The notes under the pieces are model-generated. The model made no database searches. It was not told the DNA's origin and worked only from the letters and a program-made list of their open reading frames with translations. Both the position numbers and the translations under genes were made by a program. Shown one piece after another: positions 10,591-19,838 of a DNA stretch of 64,000 nucleotides. Source of the DNA: Patiria miniata. Taxonomy: Eukaryota; Echinodermata; Asteroidea; Valvatida; Asterinidae. The DNA is taken from the NCBI RefSeq assembly GCF_015706575.1, contig NW_024037065.1, forward strand, positions 3,596,001 through 3,660,000, read 5' to 3'. How positions within the stretch are numbered: the first letter of the stretch is position 1; the number at the start of each line of letters is the position of its first letter.

Positions 10591-11666
10591 GTAACATCCA
10601 TCTGCTGTTTCTTGGCTTCAGCAGGCTTGGCGGATTTCTGCTTGTAGGCGGGCTTATCTTTGATCAGTTTGACAATTCCGTTTAACCGTCGGTCGAGGTT
10701 GTCTTGGAACTGTTTAAACTGCTTTTGGTTGACGAACCCGGGATCAGCCTCAGATGCTGCCTGTACGGTGTTCACACGATGTGATTTTCCCGAGCTTGTG
10801 GTGTCACGGAGGCTCAGGAAGTTTTCCACCGCCGTTGTTGCCTCCTCGAGGGACTGGGGATTCGTCATGCCAACGGAAACTGCCATCTGTTGGTCGGGGA
10901 GGCCCTTCAGAAAATGGCGAAGGGCGATGCTCTCTCTGGTAACTGGATCTGCCGTAGGGTAGCCACGGAAGACGAGGCGGCGAATGTCGGCTACAAACTC
11001 CGCCAGCTTCTCCTTCGGCTGATGTCTCCTCGCTTCTAGCTGAGCGATGTAGTAATTTGGCAATTGTCGTTCGCCAAATCGTTTACCAAGCTCCTTCACC
11101 AGGGTGTCGGACGACTTGATTGCTTCGGGATCCAGTTGCTGGTACACGTACTCGGCCGCCTTTCCACGTAGACTGCTGACAAGTCGGAAGCGCTTTTCTT
11201 CCTCGGACCAGCCGCAAGCCTCGGCGAGACCCATCAGAGGTCGGACGAAGCCTTCCCATGACTTCGTGCCGTCAAATTCTCCTTGGCGAGGGAGAGGAAC
11301 ATCCAGCTTATGACTCGGCTGGGTTCGGAGAGGACGGGGCTCTGCTTGCTCTGCTGCTGTTGGTTTAGCTTGTGGAACGGTGGAAGGGGCAGTACTGGGA
11401 GCAGACATCACTGGCTGTGAGTCCTTGGGCAATTTCGCTGAAACATTGGCATCTGTCTGCTCAGCCGTTGATGGGCTGTGTAATGCAGCAGTTGCTCGCA
11501 GTTGTTTCAGCTCTTTCTCCGCCTCCACTGAACGAAGCTTGAAAAGTTCGAACTGTTTTTTAAGTTCTTGAAGTTCTGCACTCTCTGCCTGTAGACTTGA
11601 ATACAGGTTGGTGTCATCATCATCATACAACGACTGCAACCTGCGAGATCTTCGCTTGGCAGGCAT
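10500..11666 (-). CDS. gag: Gypsy Gag polyprotein
   Basis: Structural protein that packages the element RNA. I start it at the ATG at 11666 (MPAKRRSRRLQ); the open frame runs a few codons further upstream but without an ATG. This gives 388 codons. Seen: a basic N-terminus; an acidic then coiled-coil-like segment (about residues 20-65, repeated L/E/K/Q); a capsid-like helical domain with the retrotransposon-Gag pattern around WEGFVRPLMGLAEACGW and the following RRL and LKGLPDQQ stretches (about 135-280); and one CCHC zinc knuckle CFKCGKPGHFANKC near the C-terminus. It ends at a TAA at 10500-10502 and overlaps the pol frame, which lies in -1. Confidence 0.92.
   Translation of the reverse strand: MPAKRRSRRLQSLYDDDDTNLYSSLQAESAELQELKKQFELFKLRSVEAEKELKQLRATAALHSPSTAEQTDANVSAKLPKDSQPVMSAPSTAPSTVPQAKPTAAEQAEPRPLRTQPSHKLDVPLPRQGEFDGTKSWEGFVRPLMGLAEACGWSEEEKRFRLVSSLRGKAAEYVYQQLDPEAIKSSDTLVKELGKRFGERQLPNYYIAQLEARRHQPKEKLAEFVADIRRLVFRGYPTADPVTRESIALRHFLKGLPDQQMAVSVGMTNPQSLEEATTAVENFLSLRDTTSSGKSHRVNTVQAASEADPGFVNQKQFKQFQDNLDRRLNGIVKLIKDKPAYKQKSAKPAEAKKQQMDVTCFKCGKPGHFANKCPDIAAKEVVVIQTEN
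10503..10509 (-). promoter_or_regulatory. Candidate -1 frameshift site between gag and pol
   Basis: Pol is open in the -1 frame relative to gag from about 10617 and has no ATG before its protease domain. The last two sense codons of gag plus the preceding base read G GAA AAC, directly before the TAA stop. Slipping back one base gives GGA AAA CTA ACG, exactly the pol frame. The heptamer is not a canonical X XXY YYZ site, so this is inference; slippage could instead occur elsewhere in the overlap 10503-10617. Confidence 0.4.
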
Positions 11667-11792
11667 ATTGGCTGCTGATATTGACAAGCAGAAAGTCAGA
11701 GTCTAAAGCTGGGAGATCCGTTCAGTGGAGGGGTACATGAAGTGACTTAATTAAAAGTCATGGTATAGTTCGATGGTGTGTGTAAGTTCGTA

Positions 11793-11810
11793 TCCCAGCG
11801 CTTGCCACCA
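11793..11810 (-). promoter_or_regulatory. Gypsy primer binding site
   Basis: One base after the 5' LTR the minus strand reads TGGTGGCAAGCGCTGGGA. TGG pairs with a tRNA CCA end, and the next bases resemble the complement of a leucine-type tRNA acceptor and T arm. The tRNA identity is a guess. Confidence 0.75.
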
Positions 11811-11811
11811 G

Positions 11812-12895
11812 TGTAACGTCTCTCTGGGGTGAGAGACATTATCAAATAAAGAGTCAGATACAAGTATCTTACACACACACACTAGTACTTTATTCGAGAT
11901 TATTTACATCTCAGGTCAATAGAGGGCGCACTATATACAATGTAAAGTTAATGCGTACATGTGTACATGTCAGGAACTCTGTCGGGGTCAGAGCCCAGAG
12001 CAACAATCTAATGCATCATATGCGGGAGCTCTGTGTAGGTCAGAGCTCAGCTCAGGAATCTACTGGGGAAGAGCCCAGTACAACAATGACCAGAACTGCC
12101 ATTTCTGCGCGCTTTATATAGACTTTTGGGGGCGCGTCTTAGCCAATGGGAGCATTGGATTCTGGTGGTTATGAATAATGCATCCGTGTACAAAGGCATG
12201 GGGACAGTTCTCTATGGGAGATTTGTACACGACTGACAGACATTCTAGTGGAAGAAAGTCCGAGAGCAGTGGTTAGCGGGCGAAGTAGGATCACTCGTGG
12301 GTGCGTTACGGGGAACTGATCCTCAAGGAAAAGGGAAAGGGAATAACTTCTCGGTACATAGGTTTGTGTACAAGACTTAGTCTCTAGACTAGGTAGGAAT
12401 CTACACACTAATGCTATGGAGAAAACTATGAGACGAAGGACGTAACCTGACCTCTAGCTACCGTAGGTCTCGGCCAGTGGGTTAGCGGGACACACTCGCT
12501 GGGGTGTACGGGGTCACTAAGGGGTGAATACACGGGTAGGTTTTAGCGAGCCACATTCGCTAAATGCTTGGGGTCAATGTGGGTCGGATGCGAGGTAAGG
12601 TGTGTGAGGGGAATTCGCATCGACTCCGGGGAAAGGTGGAGGGAAAATGGCTAAGTCCTAAGTACATGTCCCATGGCGGTACATGTTCAATAGCTGTGAG
12701 AGCTACATTGCATTGCGCGCTATACAATAGCGTACTGTATAATGTGCTGCACACTTCTACGTGTGTTTAAGACTTCGTGGTAAAGCTTCGCGCTGTGTGA
12801 GGGCACACAGGATCGCTGCAAGCATTACGCTGTGCACGGAGTGGAATGGATTGGTTGGGAAAGAAGTAAACTACGCAATTTGCGGGAACGCAACA
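11812..12895 (-). repeat. Gypsy 5' LTR
   Basis: Promoter copy of the LTR, with the same length and sequence as 3450-4533. The flanking AATATC at 12895-12900 mirrors AATAT before 3450. Confidence 0.95.
12113..12120 (-). promoter_or_regulatory. TATA box of the Gypsy 5' LTR
   Basis: The minus strand reads TATATAAAGCGCGC. It lies about 590 bp upstream of the first gag ATG (11666) counting through U5 and the leader. The 3' LTR has the same site at 3751-3758. Confidence 0.65.
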
Positions 12896-12899
12896 ATAT

Positions 12900-13560
12900 C
12901 ATTGCTTCAAGACTCTTGGAAATTCATTGAATATCAGGAATAAAAGGTTTGCTTAAAATTCATTGGGCAGCCATAATTAAAAAAGTTCTTTAAAACTGGC
13001 ATTTGGTTAATAAGATATTAGTTTTTTTCTGAAAATCACTGGCATCAGTGATAAACAATCTTGTTTGAAATTCATTGAACAATAAATTAACAATCTGGTC
13101 TACGATAAATTGTAAAATTAGCCATAATTTTGGAAATTCATTGAGTAACGGGAATAAAAGGTTAATTGCCTGTAATACATTGGGCAGCCATAATAAAACA
13201 AACTTCTTTAAAGTTTTCATTTGGTAAATAAGATATTAGTCTTTCTGAAATTCTTTGGCATCATTAATAAACAATCTTGCTTGAAGTTCATTGAACAGTA
13301 ATTAACAATCTGGCCTCAGATAACTTGAAAAATTAGCCATAATTGTGTAAATTCATTGAGTAATAGGAATAAAAGGGTTGCTTAAGATTCACTGGGCAGC
13401 CATAATAAAACAAGTTCTTTAAAACTGTCATTGGGTTAATAAGATATTAGTCTTTCTGAAATTCATTGGCATCATTAATAAACAATCTTGCTTGAAGTTT
13501 ATTGAACAGTAATTAACAATCTTGCCCTAGATAAATTGTAAAATAATCCATAATAACCAC
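12900..13560. repeat. Tandem repeat, about 220-bp unit, roughly three copies
   Basis: AATTCATTGA...GGAATAAAAGG...CATTGGGCAGCCATAAT...TTCTTTAAAA...GATATTAGT recurs from about 12915, 13133 and 13356 with moderate divergence. AT-rich and non-coding. It starts right at the right flank of the Gypsy insertion. Confidence 0.8.
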
Positions 13561-13977
13561 TAATAATAATCAACTATTTTTCTGAGCAATAACAGTGGAA
13601 TACCGATAGCAGCTAATACAACATCCTGCTTACCAGGAGGAAGCTTTTATGTCCCGAGTCTTTGTGTTCTTTGATTTCCACTCCTGATAATACATTGCAA
13701 GGTGCCTGCTATAAAAAGGCAATTTGTAAACACCCAAGGGCCTCCCTAACCTGTATATGAAGATGCACTGCTGATTGTTACACCAATTAGTCGTTAGCCA
13801 TCAGAAGATATATCAAATTAATATCCCATAACCTCACTTAACAATCTTTTGATTTTCCAAAATTTCCAAAGGTCCAAAATTTTGGCAAATTATGGAAGCA
13901 ACAAAGCCAAAGAATAAAATATTATAAAACATTTACAACTCCCAAGCAATGCCATTGTGGCATCAATTCGTTGTTCG
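13561..13977. other. Spacer, no gene seen
   Basis: AT-rich unique-looking sequence between the tandem repeat and the second LTR element. No exon could be supported. Confidence 0.4.
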
Positions 13978-14083
13978 TGTAACGTGGAAAAATGACTCAC
14001 TAAGAAAAACACCTGGTTCCAATGATTATGTCGCGATTTAGCTTTTTAAACTGGGACAAAAAAAGAAAAGAAAGAAAAGGAAT
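13978..14083 (-). repeat. Truncated 3' LTR of the deleted element
   Basis: Starts TGTAACG on the plus strand and shares GGTTCCAAT...TTATGTCGCGATTTAGC...GGGACAAAAAAAG with 15870-15982. It stops abruptly after GGAATCAAGG and continues into protease coding sequence. Confidence 0.8.
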
Positions 14084-14450
14084 CAAGGTTTGGGACATCA
14101 GTCCTCTGCCATACTGATCATGCAGGGTGTTGCGCAGAGCCAGGATCGCATTCGTTCCGAGGAGAAGGGGGATGTTGCGTCGAAAGGGGGTGTCTGGCAC
14201 TACCAGGGCAGGGACGTTATTTACCTTTTGTCCCAGGGCGTCAATACTAAGCAGGATGTATCCCTTGTGGGGGACTCTCTGACCTCCAGCACCTTTGATT
14301 AAGATATCTGGTGGTCACTTGGGAACCCGTGTCCACGAGAGCCTGACAGCATTTGCCTGAAACTACCACTTCGGTGGTGCTGACTGGACTGGCGATATGC
14401 ATTGGCCCCTCCTTTTGCTGAGATTCCTGGCAAGCTTGGGTAGAAACCAT
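14084..14450 (-). pseudogene. Broken retropepsin fragment
   Basis: Two out-of-frame pieces of an aspartic protease. The first, ending upward at 14450, holds the catalytic motif QALVDTGSQVT. The second (about 14090-14260) holds a retropepsin C-terminal flap and helix pattern (GYILLSIDALGQ then RRNIPLLLGTNAI). A frame change and a stop separate them. The element lacks everything after this point. Confidence 0.7.
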
Positions 14451-14533
14451 TCCTGTGCTCCTCTCATCTCTTGATCCAGTAGGGCTTTTATTTACAGAGT
14501 TACCTGCCGATTGCCCGGCATCCGCAGGTCGGG

Positions 14534-15721
14534 CTAGTTTAAAGGCTGCTGTCCTTGTCGGGGTACTCTACATTGCCGTGCGAAATGACCTACTTCCCCG
14601 CAGTTGTAGCATCTCCTTTCTGGCCTTGAGGCAGGGGCACGAACAGGAAGATTCGGTTGTCGGGGGCTCTGCATCGACTGTCCTTGATTGATGAAGCCCT
14701 CAAGGTGTTGGATTCGCTGTCCCATCCATCGTTGGCCTTCGATGACTTGGTCTAGGGTAGTAAGCTGCCTCTGTACTAGAGCTGTCAGTTCCCCAAGCTG
14801 ATCCGTAACATCTGTGGTGGACTGCTGATTCATCTGGGCAGGCCCTGCTTTTGTATTCCCCTCTCTGGTCAACGGTGTAGTGACGTCCGCAACTGGCGCC
14901 CCAGTATTCTGCTGGTGGGTCTCATACCAGTGACGCCTCGACTCACGTGCTAAGCGGAACTCTTCGCTGATGATGCGGAGCTCCTTACGAAGCAGCTTAA
15001 AGCTCATGTCACGGGGTTTCATCGGTGCCAAGCGTTGTCTGACTGCATTGTCGTGGAGGCCCACCATGAACTGTGTAGTGAGAAGATCATCCCTGTCGTC
15101 CTCAAAGGAAACGTTTCTCCCCTGCCGCCTCTGCAGTTCCTCGACGTGTCTAAGCAGTGCCTCAAGTGCGATAGCATATTCGATGGCAGTTTCTTCGGGC
15201 CGCTGTTTTCTGGCAAAGAAGGTGGCGATGGGCGTTGTCGACATGTTGCCCTCTCCAAATTCATCCAGCAGCTCGGTGATGGCCTCTTCGGCAGTTACTG
15301 TTCCCCGACTCGAGAGATTTAGGACGACATCCCGCGCTTCTCCTTTGGTGTGCCGAACTACCTCGTTAAACCGAATGCTCTCCGGTTGAGGTCCCTTAGC
15401 TTCAAGTAGGAATCTGATGTCCCTCGCCCAGTCCTCGACCTTGAGTCCATGCTTCTTTGAACCATACCCACTGAAGGTCTGCACATCCTTCATCTGGTGG
15501 GCAGTGTACATGCGAGGTGCTGGTTGGGGATGCGGAGTTGTCTGTGATGGCGGGTCAAAGTCTGCCAGATGAAGAGGATTTTGCTGGGCTGTTGTCATCT
15601 GGTAGTGGGGACTGGTCATCAATGGTGAGGCTTGAGGTTGAGGGGGGCCCGGTTGTGGATGTGGGGTGCCCATTGCACCATAGAAGGTGAGGTTTGGCAG
15701 TGATGATGGTGATTCAGCCAT
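14534..15721 (-). CDS. gag: Gag of the deleted LTR element
   Basis: About 395 codons from ATG at 15721 (MAESPSSLPNLTFYG). A Pro/Gln-rich N-terminus is followed by a capsid-like helical domain (WARDIRFLLEAKG, then FARKQRPEETAIEYA and RHVEELQRR, about residues 80-240), a linker, and a single CCHC knuckle CYNCGEVGHFARQC near the end. It is unlike the Gag at 10500-11666 except for the knuckle, so it is a different lineage. The frame is intact though the element is defective; it might be packaged or copied by other elements. The protease frame downstream is in -1. Confidence 0.8.
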   Translation of the reverse strand: MAESPSSLPNLTFYGAMGTPHPQPGPPQPQASPLMTSPHYQMTTAQQNPLHLADFDPPSQTTPHPQPAPRMYTAHQMKDVQTFSGYGSKKHGLKVEDWARDIRFLLEAKGPQPESIRFNEVVRHTKGEARDVVLNLSSRGTVTAEEAITELLDEFGEGNMSTTPIATFFARKQRPEETAIEYAIALEALLRHVEELQRRQGRNVSFEDDRDDLLTTQFMVGLHDNAVRQRLAPMKPRDMSFKLLRKELRIISEEFRLARESRRHWYETHQQNTGAPVADVTTPLTREGNTKAGPAQMNQQSTTDVTDQLGELTALVQRQLTTLDQVIEGQRWMGQRIQHLEGFINQGQSMQSPRQPNLPVRAPASRPERRCYNCGEVGHFARQCRVPRQGQQPLN

Positions 15722-15846
15722 TCTGTACTCCTTGAGTTCATTTACCAAAAGCACTGTGTGGGTTTCGATTTAAAAAAAATTTCAAAGAAAAAAAAAATGT
15801 CCCAGCTAAAAAACAAAAATGGCTAAATTCCTAAAGAAAATTAATC

Positions 15847-15865
15847 ATCCCGGGTTCCGGCACCA
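15847..15865 (-). promoter_or_regulatory. Primer binding site of the deleted element
   Basis: The minus strand reads TGGTGCCGGAACCCGGGAT four bases after the LTR end. The complement ends in GGCACCA like a tRNA 3' end. The tRNA was not identified. Confidence 0.7.
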
Positions 15866-15869
15866 AAAA

Positions 15870-17340
15870 TGTAACGTAGAAAAATGGATCACTAGAGAAA
15901 AACACCTGGTTCCAATAATTATGTCGCGATTTAGCTTTTTAAACTGGGACAAAAAAAGAAAAGAAAGAAAAGGAATCAAGGAAACAAAAATAGACTTCTC
16001 ACAAAATTTAATTTAATATCAAAACAATCTTCCAACAAAAAAAAAAAAACAATTTCGATCCTTAAGCGCAAAAAACTAGTTTCCAGAAATACTTCAATGC
16101 AAAAAATCTCAATCAGGATCAACAACGAATAAAACACTCAAAAGAATTTGCCAGGGATAAAAAAAATAAACAATTTGATAAAATTTAGGGATGATTACAA
16201 AAAAACTAAGTTAAAATAATAAAACCCAAAGAAGAAAAAAAGGAGGAAACCCACACAGCACTAAAGGAACTGACTCTAAAAGCACAGGAATGAACTAAAA
16301 ACCTGTAACAAGAAAATACAAACAAATGGCAATTTAAAAACAGTTCTTATAAAACAAAACTCCTATGAAACTACAGTCCATGTACTAAAGTATGCTCTAA
16401 GCAACAAAAGGGTCCAAATGCAAGTTTGCCACTGTGTGCACAAGGGATTAACGCACTATGGACTGCAAGATACTGCACAGTTCAATGGGCCTCATAATGA
16501 CATGCAAATCCTCTGGACTGTCTCAATAAACTATTACTTCTAGGAAGGAGGGAACAAAGGATTAAGGCATGGTCTAGGCTAAATGAATACAGGTCTATGT
16601 ACATGAAGTCAAAAAGAGCAACTAAAAAACCTAGAATAATATGAAAATCAACTCAAAATGCAAGAAAAAGGAACTTAAACTCTGAGGATATTATACACAT
16701 GAAACTTAAATGCAGGTAATCCTAGACTCAAGCAATTAAAACCTGGGCAAACTTATATTACACAACTTATTAGAAAATCACACATTTTCAATACTTTCCA
16801 AGAAAAGGACTTCTCAAATGTCTAGAAATGAGCCAAAAGAATAATCAAGTTGGAATAAAAACTTAAAACAGTAATCAAAAGTTTTCAAAGTTTCTAAACA
16901 AAATGGCTAGTTAAAACGACTTCTAAGAAAAGAGCGGAGACACAAACGATTTCATGTATAGGAAAAAAACTCAATCTTAAAAGGAGCTAAAATGATACTG
17001 AACTGGATAATATGAGTATCATAAAGGCAAATATAAAACTGGAATTATACAATAATAAGAAAAGTAATGAAACTCATAAAACTTACCAAAATGGGAGCAG
17101 ACACTTGTGATCGGGATGAAAATGTACACTAAAGCTTGAGTAGGGCTTATATGTCTTGCCTGTGTGATGCTGGTCTGCTGAATGAGCCTCTAGGTCAATG
17201 AACTAAAGCTACACAGGAAGTTGGGGCCAGAATAAACAATGGGGGGAAGGGGGAGGCCACTACTTAACTAAACACGGGAGAAGAGGGGGTGTACTCCTAT
17301 AAAAAGACGGGTAGCAGATCTGAAACTAGGGAAAAACTTT
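15870..17340 (-). repeat. A-rich 5' LTR region of the deleted element, upper boundary unresolved
   Basis: The first 110 bp match the truncated LTR at 13978. The rest is strongly A-rich on the plus strand with no coding potential. No target duplication partner for GTTCG (13973-13977) was found, so where LTR ends and flank begins is unknown. Confidence 0.45.
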
Positions 17341-17608
17341 AAGTTATTTTCTGCTCCTTTACACTCGCACAATTTCTTTTAAATCAAACTACCAAACAAG
17401 TTTCAAGACAATCAGACTTTGTTGTAAAGAAGTTTTTTTGCTGATGTCATAATGCATGTTTCAACACCTGATGCCATATGTCTATAAACCAGCACACTAT
17501 TTACATGATTAAAAAGCTCTTTTTGCAATGTTTAATCCCCGATCCCCATGAATCATATGACAGTGTTACCCACTCGGTGCATCTACCCAATCCATAATGT
17601 TACCATTT

Positions 17609-18906
17609 GTTCATGCATGTACTGCACCATCCCTTTGAAGAAATGGGGAAATGGGTTGGGTTGATGCGATGGGATGATGGGCTGAGATGGTGAGGATGAG
17701 GGGTGGGGTGGGTGGGGTGAGGTAGATGGATAGGATAATGGGGTGGGAAAGAAGGGTAGGATGAGATGGTGGGATGGATGGGGTTGGGTAGATGGGGAGG
17801 ATAGTGGGGTGGGAAAGAAGGGTAGGAGGAGGTGGTGGGATGGATGGGGTAGGGTAGATGGGGAGGATAATGGGGTGGGAAAGAAGGGTAGGATAAGGTG
17901 GTGGGATGGATGGGGTAGGGTAGATGGGGAGGATAGTGGGGTGGGAAAGAAGGTTAGGATGAGATGGTGGGATGGATGGGGAGGATACTGGGGTGGGAAA
18001 GAAGGGTAGGATAAGGTGGTGGGATGGATTGGGAGGATACTGGGGTGGAAAAGAAGGGTGGGATGAGGTGGTGGGATGGATGGGGTAGGGTAGATGGGGA
18101 GGATAATGGGGTGGGAAAGAAGGGTAGGATAAGGTGGTGGGATGGTTGGGTAGATGGGGAGGATAATGGGATGGGAAAGAAGGGTAGGATGAGGTGGTGG
18201 GGTATATGGGTAGGATGATGGAGTGGGTTTGAAGGGTGGATGGGGTGGGGTAATGGGCAGGATAATTGAGTGGGTATGAAGGGTAGGATGTTGGGGTGGG
18301 GTAATGGGCAGGATGATGGGTAGGGTTTGAAGGGTAGGATGATGGGGGTGGGGTGGACGGGCTGGGGTAGATGGGCATGACGATGGGGTGGGTTTGAAGG
18401 GTAGGATGATGGGCAGGGTGGATGGGGTGGGGTATTGGGCAGGATAATGGGTTTGGGAAGAAGGGTAGGATAACGGGGTGGTATAGATGGGTGGGGTAAA
18501 TGGGTGGTTTGGTGGGCAGGGTGGATTGGGTGGGGTAAATGGGCATGATGATTGGGGTTGGGTTGAAGGATAGGATGATGAGGTGGCGTGGATGTGGTGG
18601 GGAGATGGGCAGGATGGCTGGGTGGAGATGATGGGTTGGGATAGATGGGGTGGTGGGTTACCCTACCCCATCCATCCCACCACCTTATCCTACCCTTCTT
18701 TCCCACCCCACTATCCTCCCCATCTACCCAACCCCATCCATCCCACCATCTCATCCTACCCTTCTTTCCCACCCCATTATCCTATCCATCTTCCTCACCC
18801 CATCCACCCCACCCCTCATCCTCACCATCTCAGCCCATCATCCCATCGCATCAACCCAACCGATTTCCCTGTTCCTTCAAAGGGATGGTGCAGTACATGC
18901 ATGAAC
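17609..18906. mobile_element. Foldback element with 66-bp minisatellite core
   Basis: Ends are inverted copies: GTTCATGCATGTACTGCACC at 17609 and its complement ending at 18906. Inverted arms of about 250 bp are nearly identical. Inward from the left arm runs a G-rich tandem array (unit about 66 bp, containing GGGTGGGAAAGAAGGGTAGG and GGTGGGATGGATGGGG) that degrades to shorter GATGGG units before the right arm begins at about 18659. The Pro/Thr/His-rich and Trp/Gly-rich ORFs are repeat translations, not proteins. It abuts the 3' end of the gene to its right. Confidence 0.75.
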
Positions 18907-18978
18907 TTTGTGTAAGCTTGCAAGAACAAGAGCCAGTGTGCTGTAAGATTGCAAATCCATCTACTGCATGTCTGTAGT

Positions 18979-19441
18979 TTAATTCAGCAGTATCTGCCAG
19001 GCATCTCCTCGCTCTACTTGCAAGTACTCCATTGTTAGTTGTAGGTAGGCCTCCTGGAGCAGTACTATGCTGATGTACTCGATGTTCTTAATACGAGAAA
19101 ATTAGAGGGAGAATGGGGAGAGAAAAAAACATTTACTTCATAATCATTACTAATATTTGTTGTTGAAGATACTTACATGTAATGCTTTGATCAATTCAAG
19201 CTACCAGCAACATCTACCCAAAATTACACATAGTTTGGACTCATTTTAAAATACTGACTTACATTGGGGTCACTATCAGCAAAGTTCTTCACCAGGTCTT
19301 CAAAGACCACTTCCGAGCTAGCCTCAGAAAGCTGTCCGTACATGGCGCAGGGTATTTTGCCTTCAAGATAAGACAGAAAATTGTGTTTAAAGTTGTGGTC
19401 ATGCCACAATTTTGCAAAATTGCTTTTGCATCCGGCTACAG
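18979..19441 (-). CDS. Alternative 3' exons or end of another gene
   Basis: Two exons: 19263-19441 (acceptor ATCAAAG, donor AAT|GTAAGT) encoding 59 codons from VAGCKSNFAKLWHDHNF, and 19-kb exon 18979-19086 (acceptor GTATTAAG) encoding NIEYISIVLLQEAYLQLTME and a further 15 residues before TAA. The phases join to each other and also to exon 14 of the recombinase-like gene, so they could be an alternative C-terminus. They could equally be the last exons of a separate gene. Domain not recognised; the YI-VLL-EA helix pattern resembles C-termini of other transposon-derived invertebrate proteins. Confidence 0.5.
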
Positions 19442-19707
19442 CTTTGATAGTATGTTTCAATTGTGTATCCAGATATTAATGTTAAACAAAAACACATAAA
19501 ACATACAAAGATCATGTGAAATAAGAGATATGGAAAAAGGGGAAAATCAGAAAGAGATGCTGCAGTACAAACAAACAAGCCAAAAAAAGACATGGGCGAT
19601 CAGTACAAGAAGAACTCAAATACATAGATTATCAGCTCATAAGTAGGAGATAAACTTGGTATAATAAAACCGTCAGAATTTAAAAATGTTGAAAAGCATT
19701 TAGTGTG

Positions 19708-19838
19708 TCAAGGGGAATGGAAGGATCTCTGGGATTCAGAACAAAAGAAAGTTGGCTGTGTGTTGTTCTTTCCTTGGGGAGAATGTGTTGAAGTTCTCGA
19801 TGAACTAGTATCAAACTGCCCCTCATTTTGTTTAGTAC
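19708..19838 (-). CDS. Recombinase-like gene, terminal exon 15
   Basis: Acceptor CTCTGCTCCCACAG. Ser/Thr/Gln-rich C-terminus ending SQRSFHSP and a TGA at 19708-19710. No strong AATAAA on the minus strand just below. Confidence 0.5.

Larger units (their letters stand above)
3450..12895 (-). mobile_element. Complete Ty3/Gypsy LTR retrotransposon
   Basis: A full-length element of 9446 bp read on the minus strand. Order: 5' LTR (11812-12895), primer binding site, gag, pol, a zinc-finger ORF, polypurine tract, 3' LTR (3450-4533). The LTRs start TGTT and end ACA in element orientation, are both 1084 bp, and show no difference by eye, implying very recent insertion. A direct repeat ATAT (3446-3449 and 12896-12899), or AATAT if the LTR end is set one base inward, is the likely target duplication. 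Pol order protease-RT-RNase H-integrase is diagnostic of Ty3/Gypsy. No envelope-like protein is seen. Confidence 0.95.
13978..17340 (-). mobile_element. Internally deleted LTR retrotransposon
   Basis: An older element on the minus strand. A 106-bp LTR end at 13978-14083 recurs with a few differences at 15870-15982. Next to the second copy is a primer binding site (15847-15865), then a gag ORF (14534-15721), then a frameshifted protease piece that joins directly to the truncated LTR end. Reverse transcriptase, RNase H, integrase and most of the 3' LTR are missing, so it is non-autonomous and defective. The upper end of its 5' LTR (somewhere below about 17.4 kb) could not be fixed because no matching terminus survives. 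Confidence 0.75.

Noticed and set aside
11793..11810. tRNA gene near the LTR
   Set aside because: Only the 3' end of a tRNA is matched, directly beside the LTR, which identifies a primer binding site and not a gene. No full cloverleaf was found anywhere in the window.
17611..18915. Long Pro/Thr/His-rich ORFs that look like an antifreeze or mucin protein
   Set aside because: They are frame-independent translations of a G/C-asymmetric minisatellite, open on both strands because the unit has no stop.
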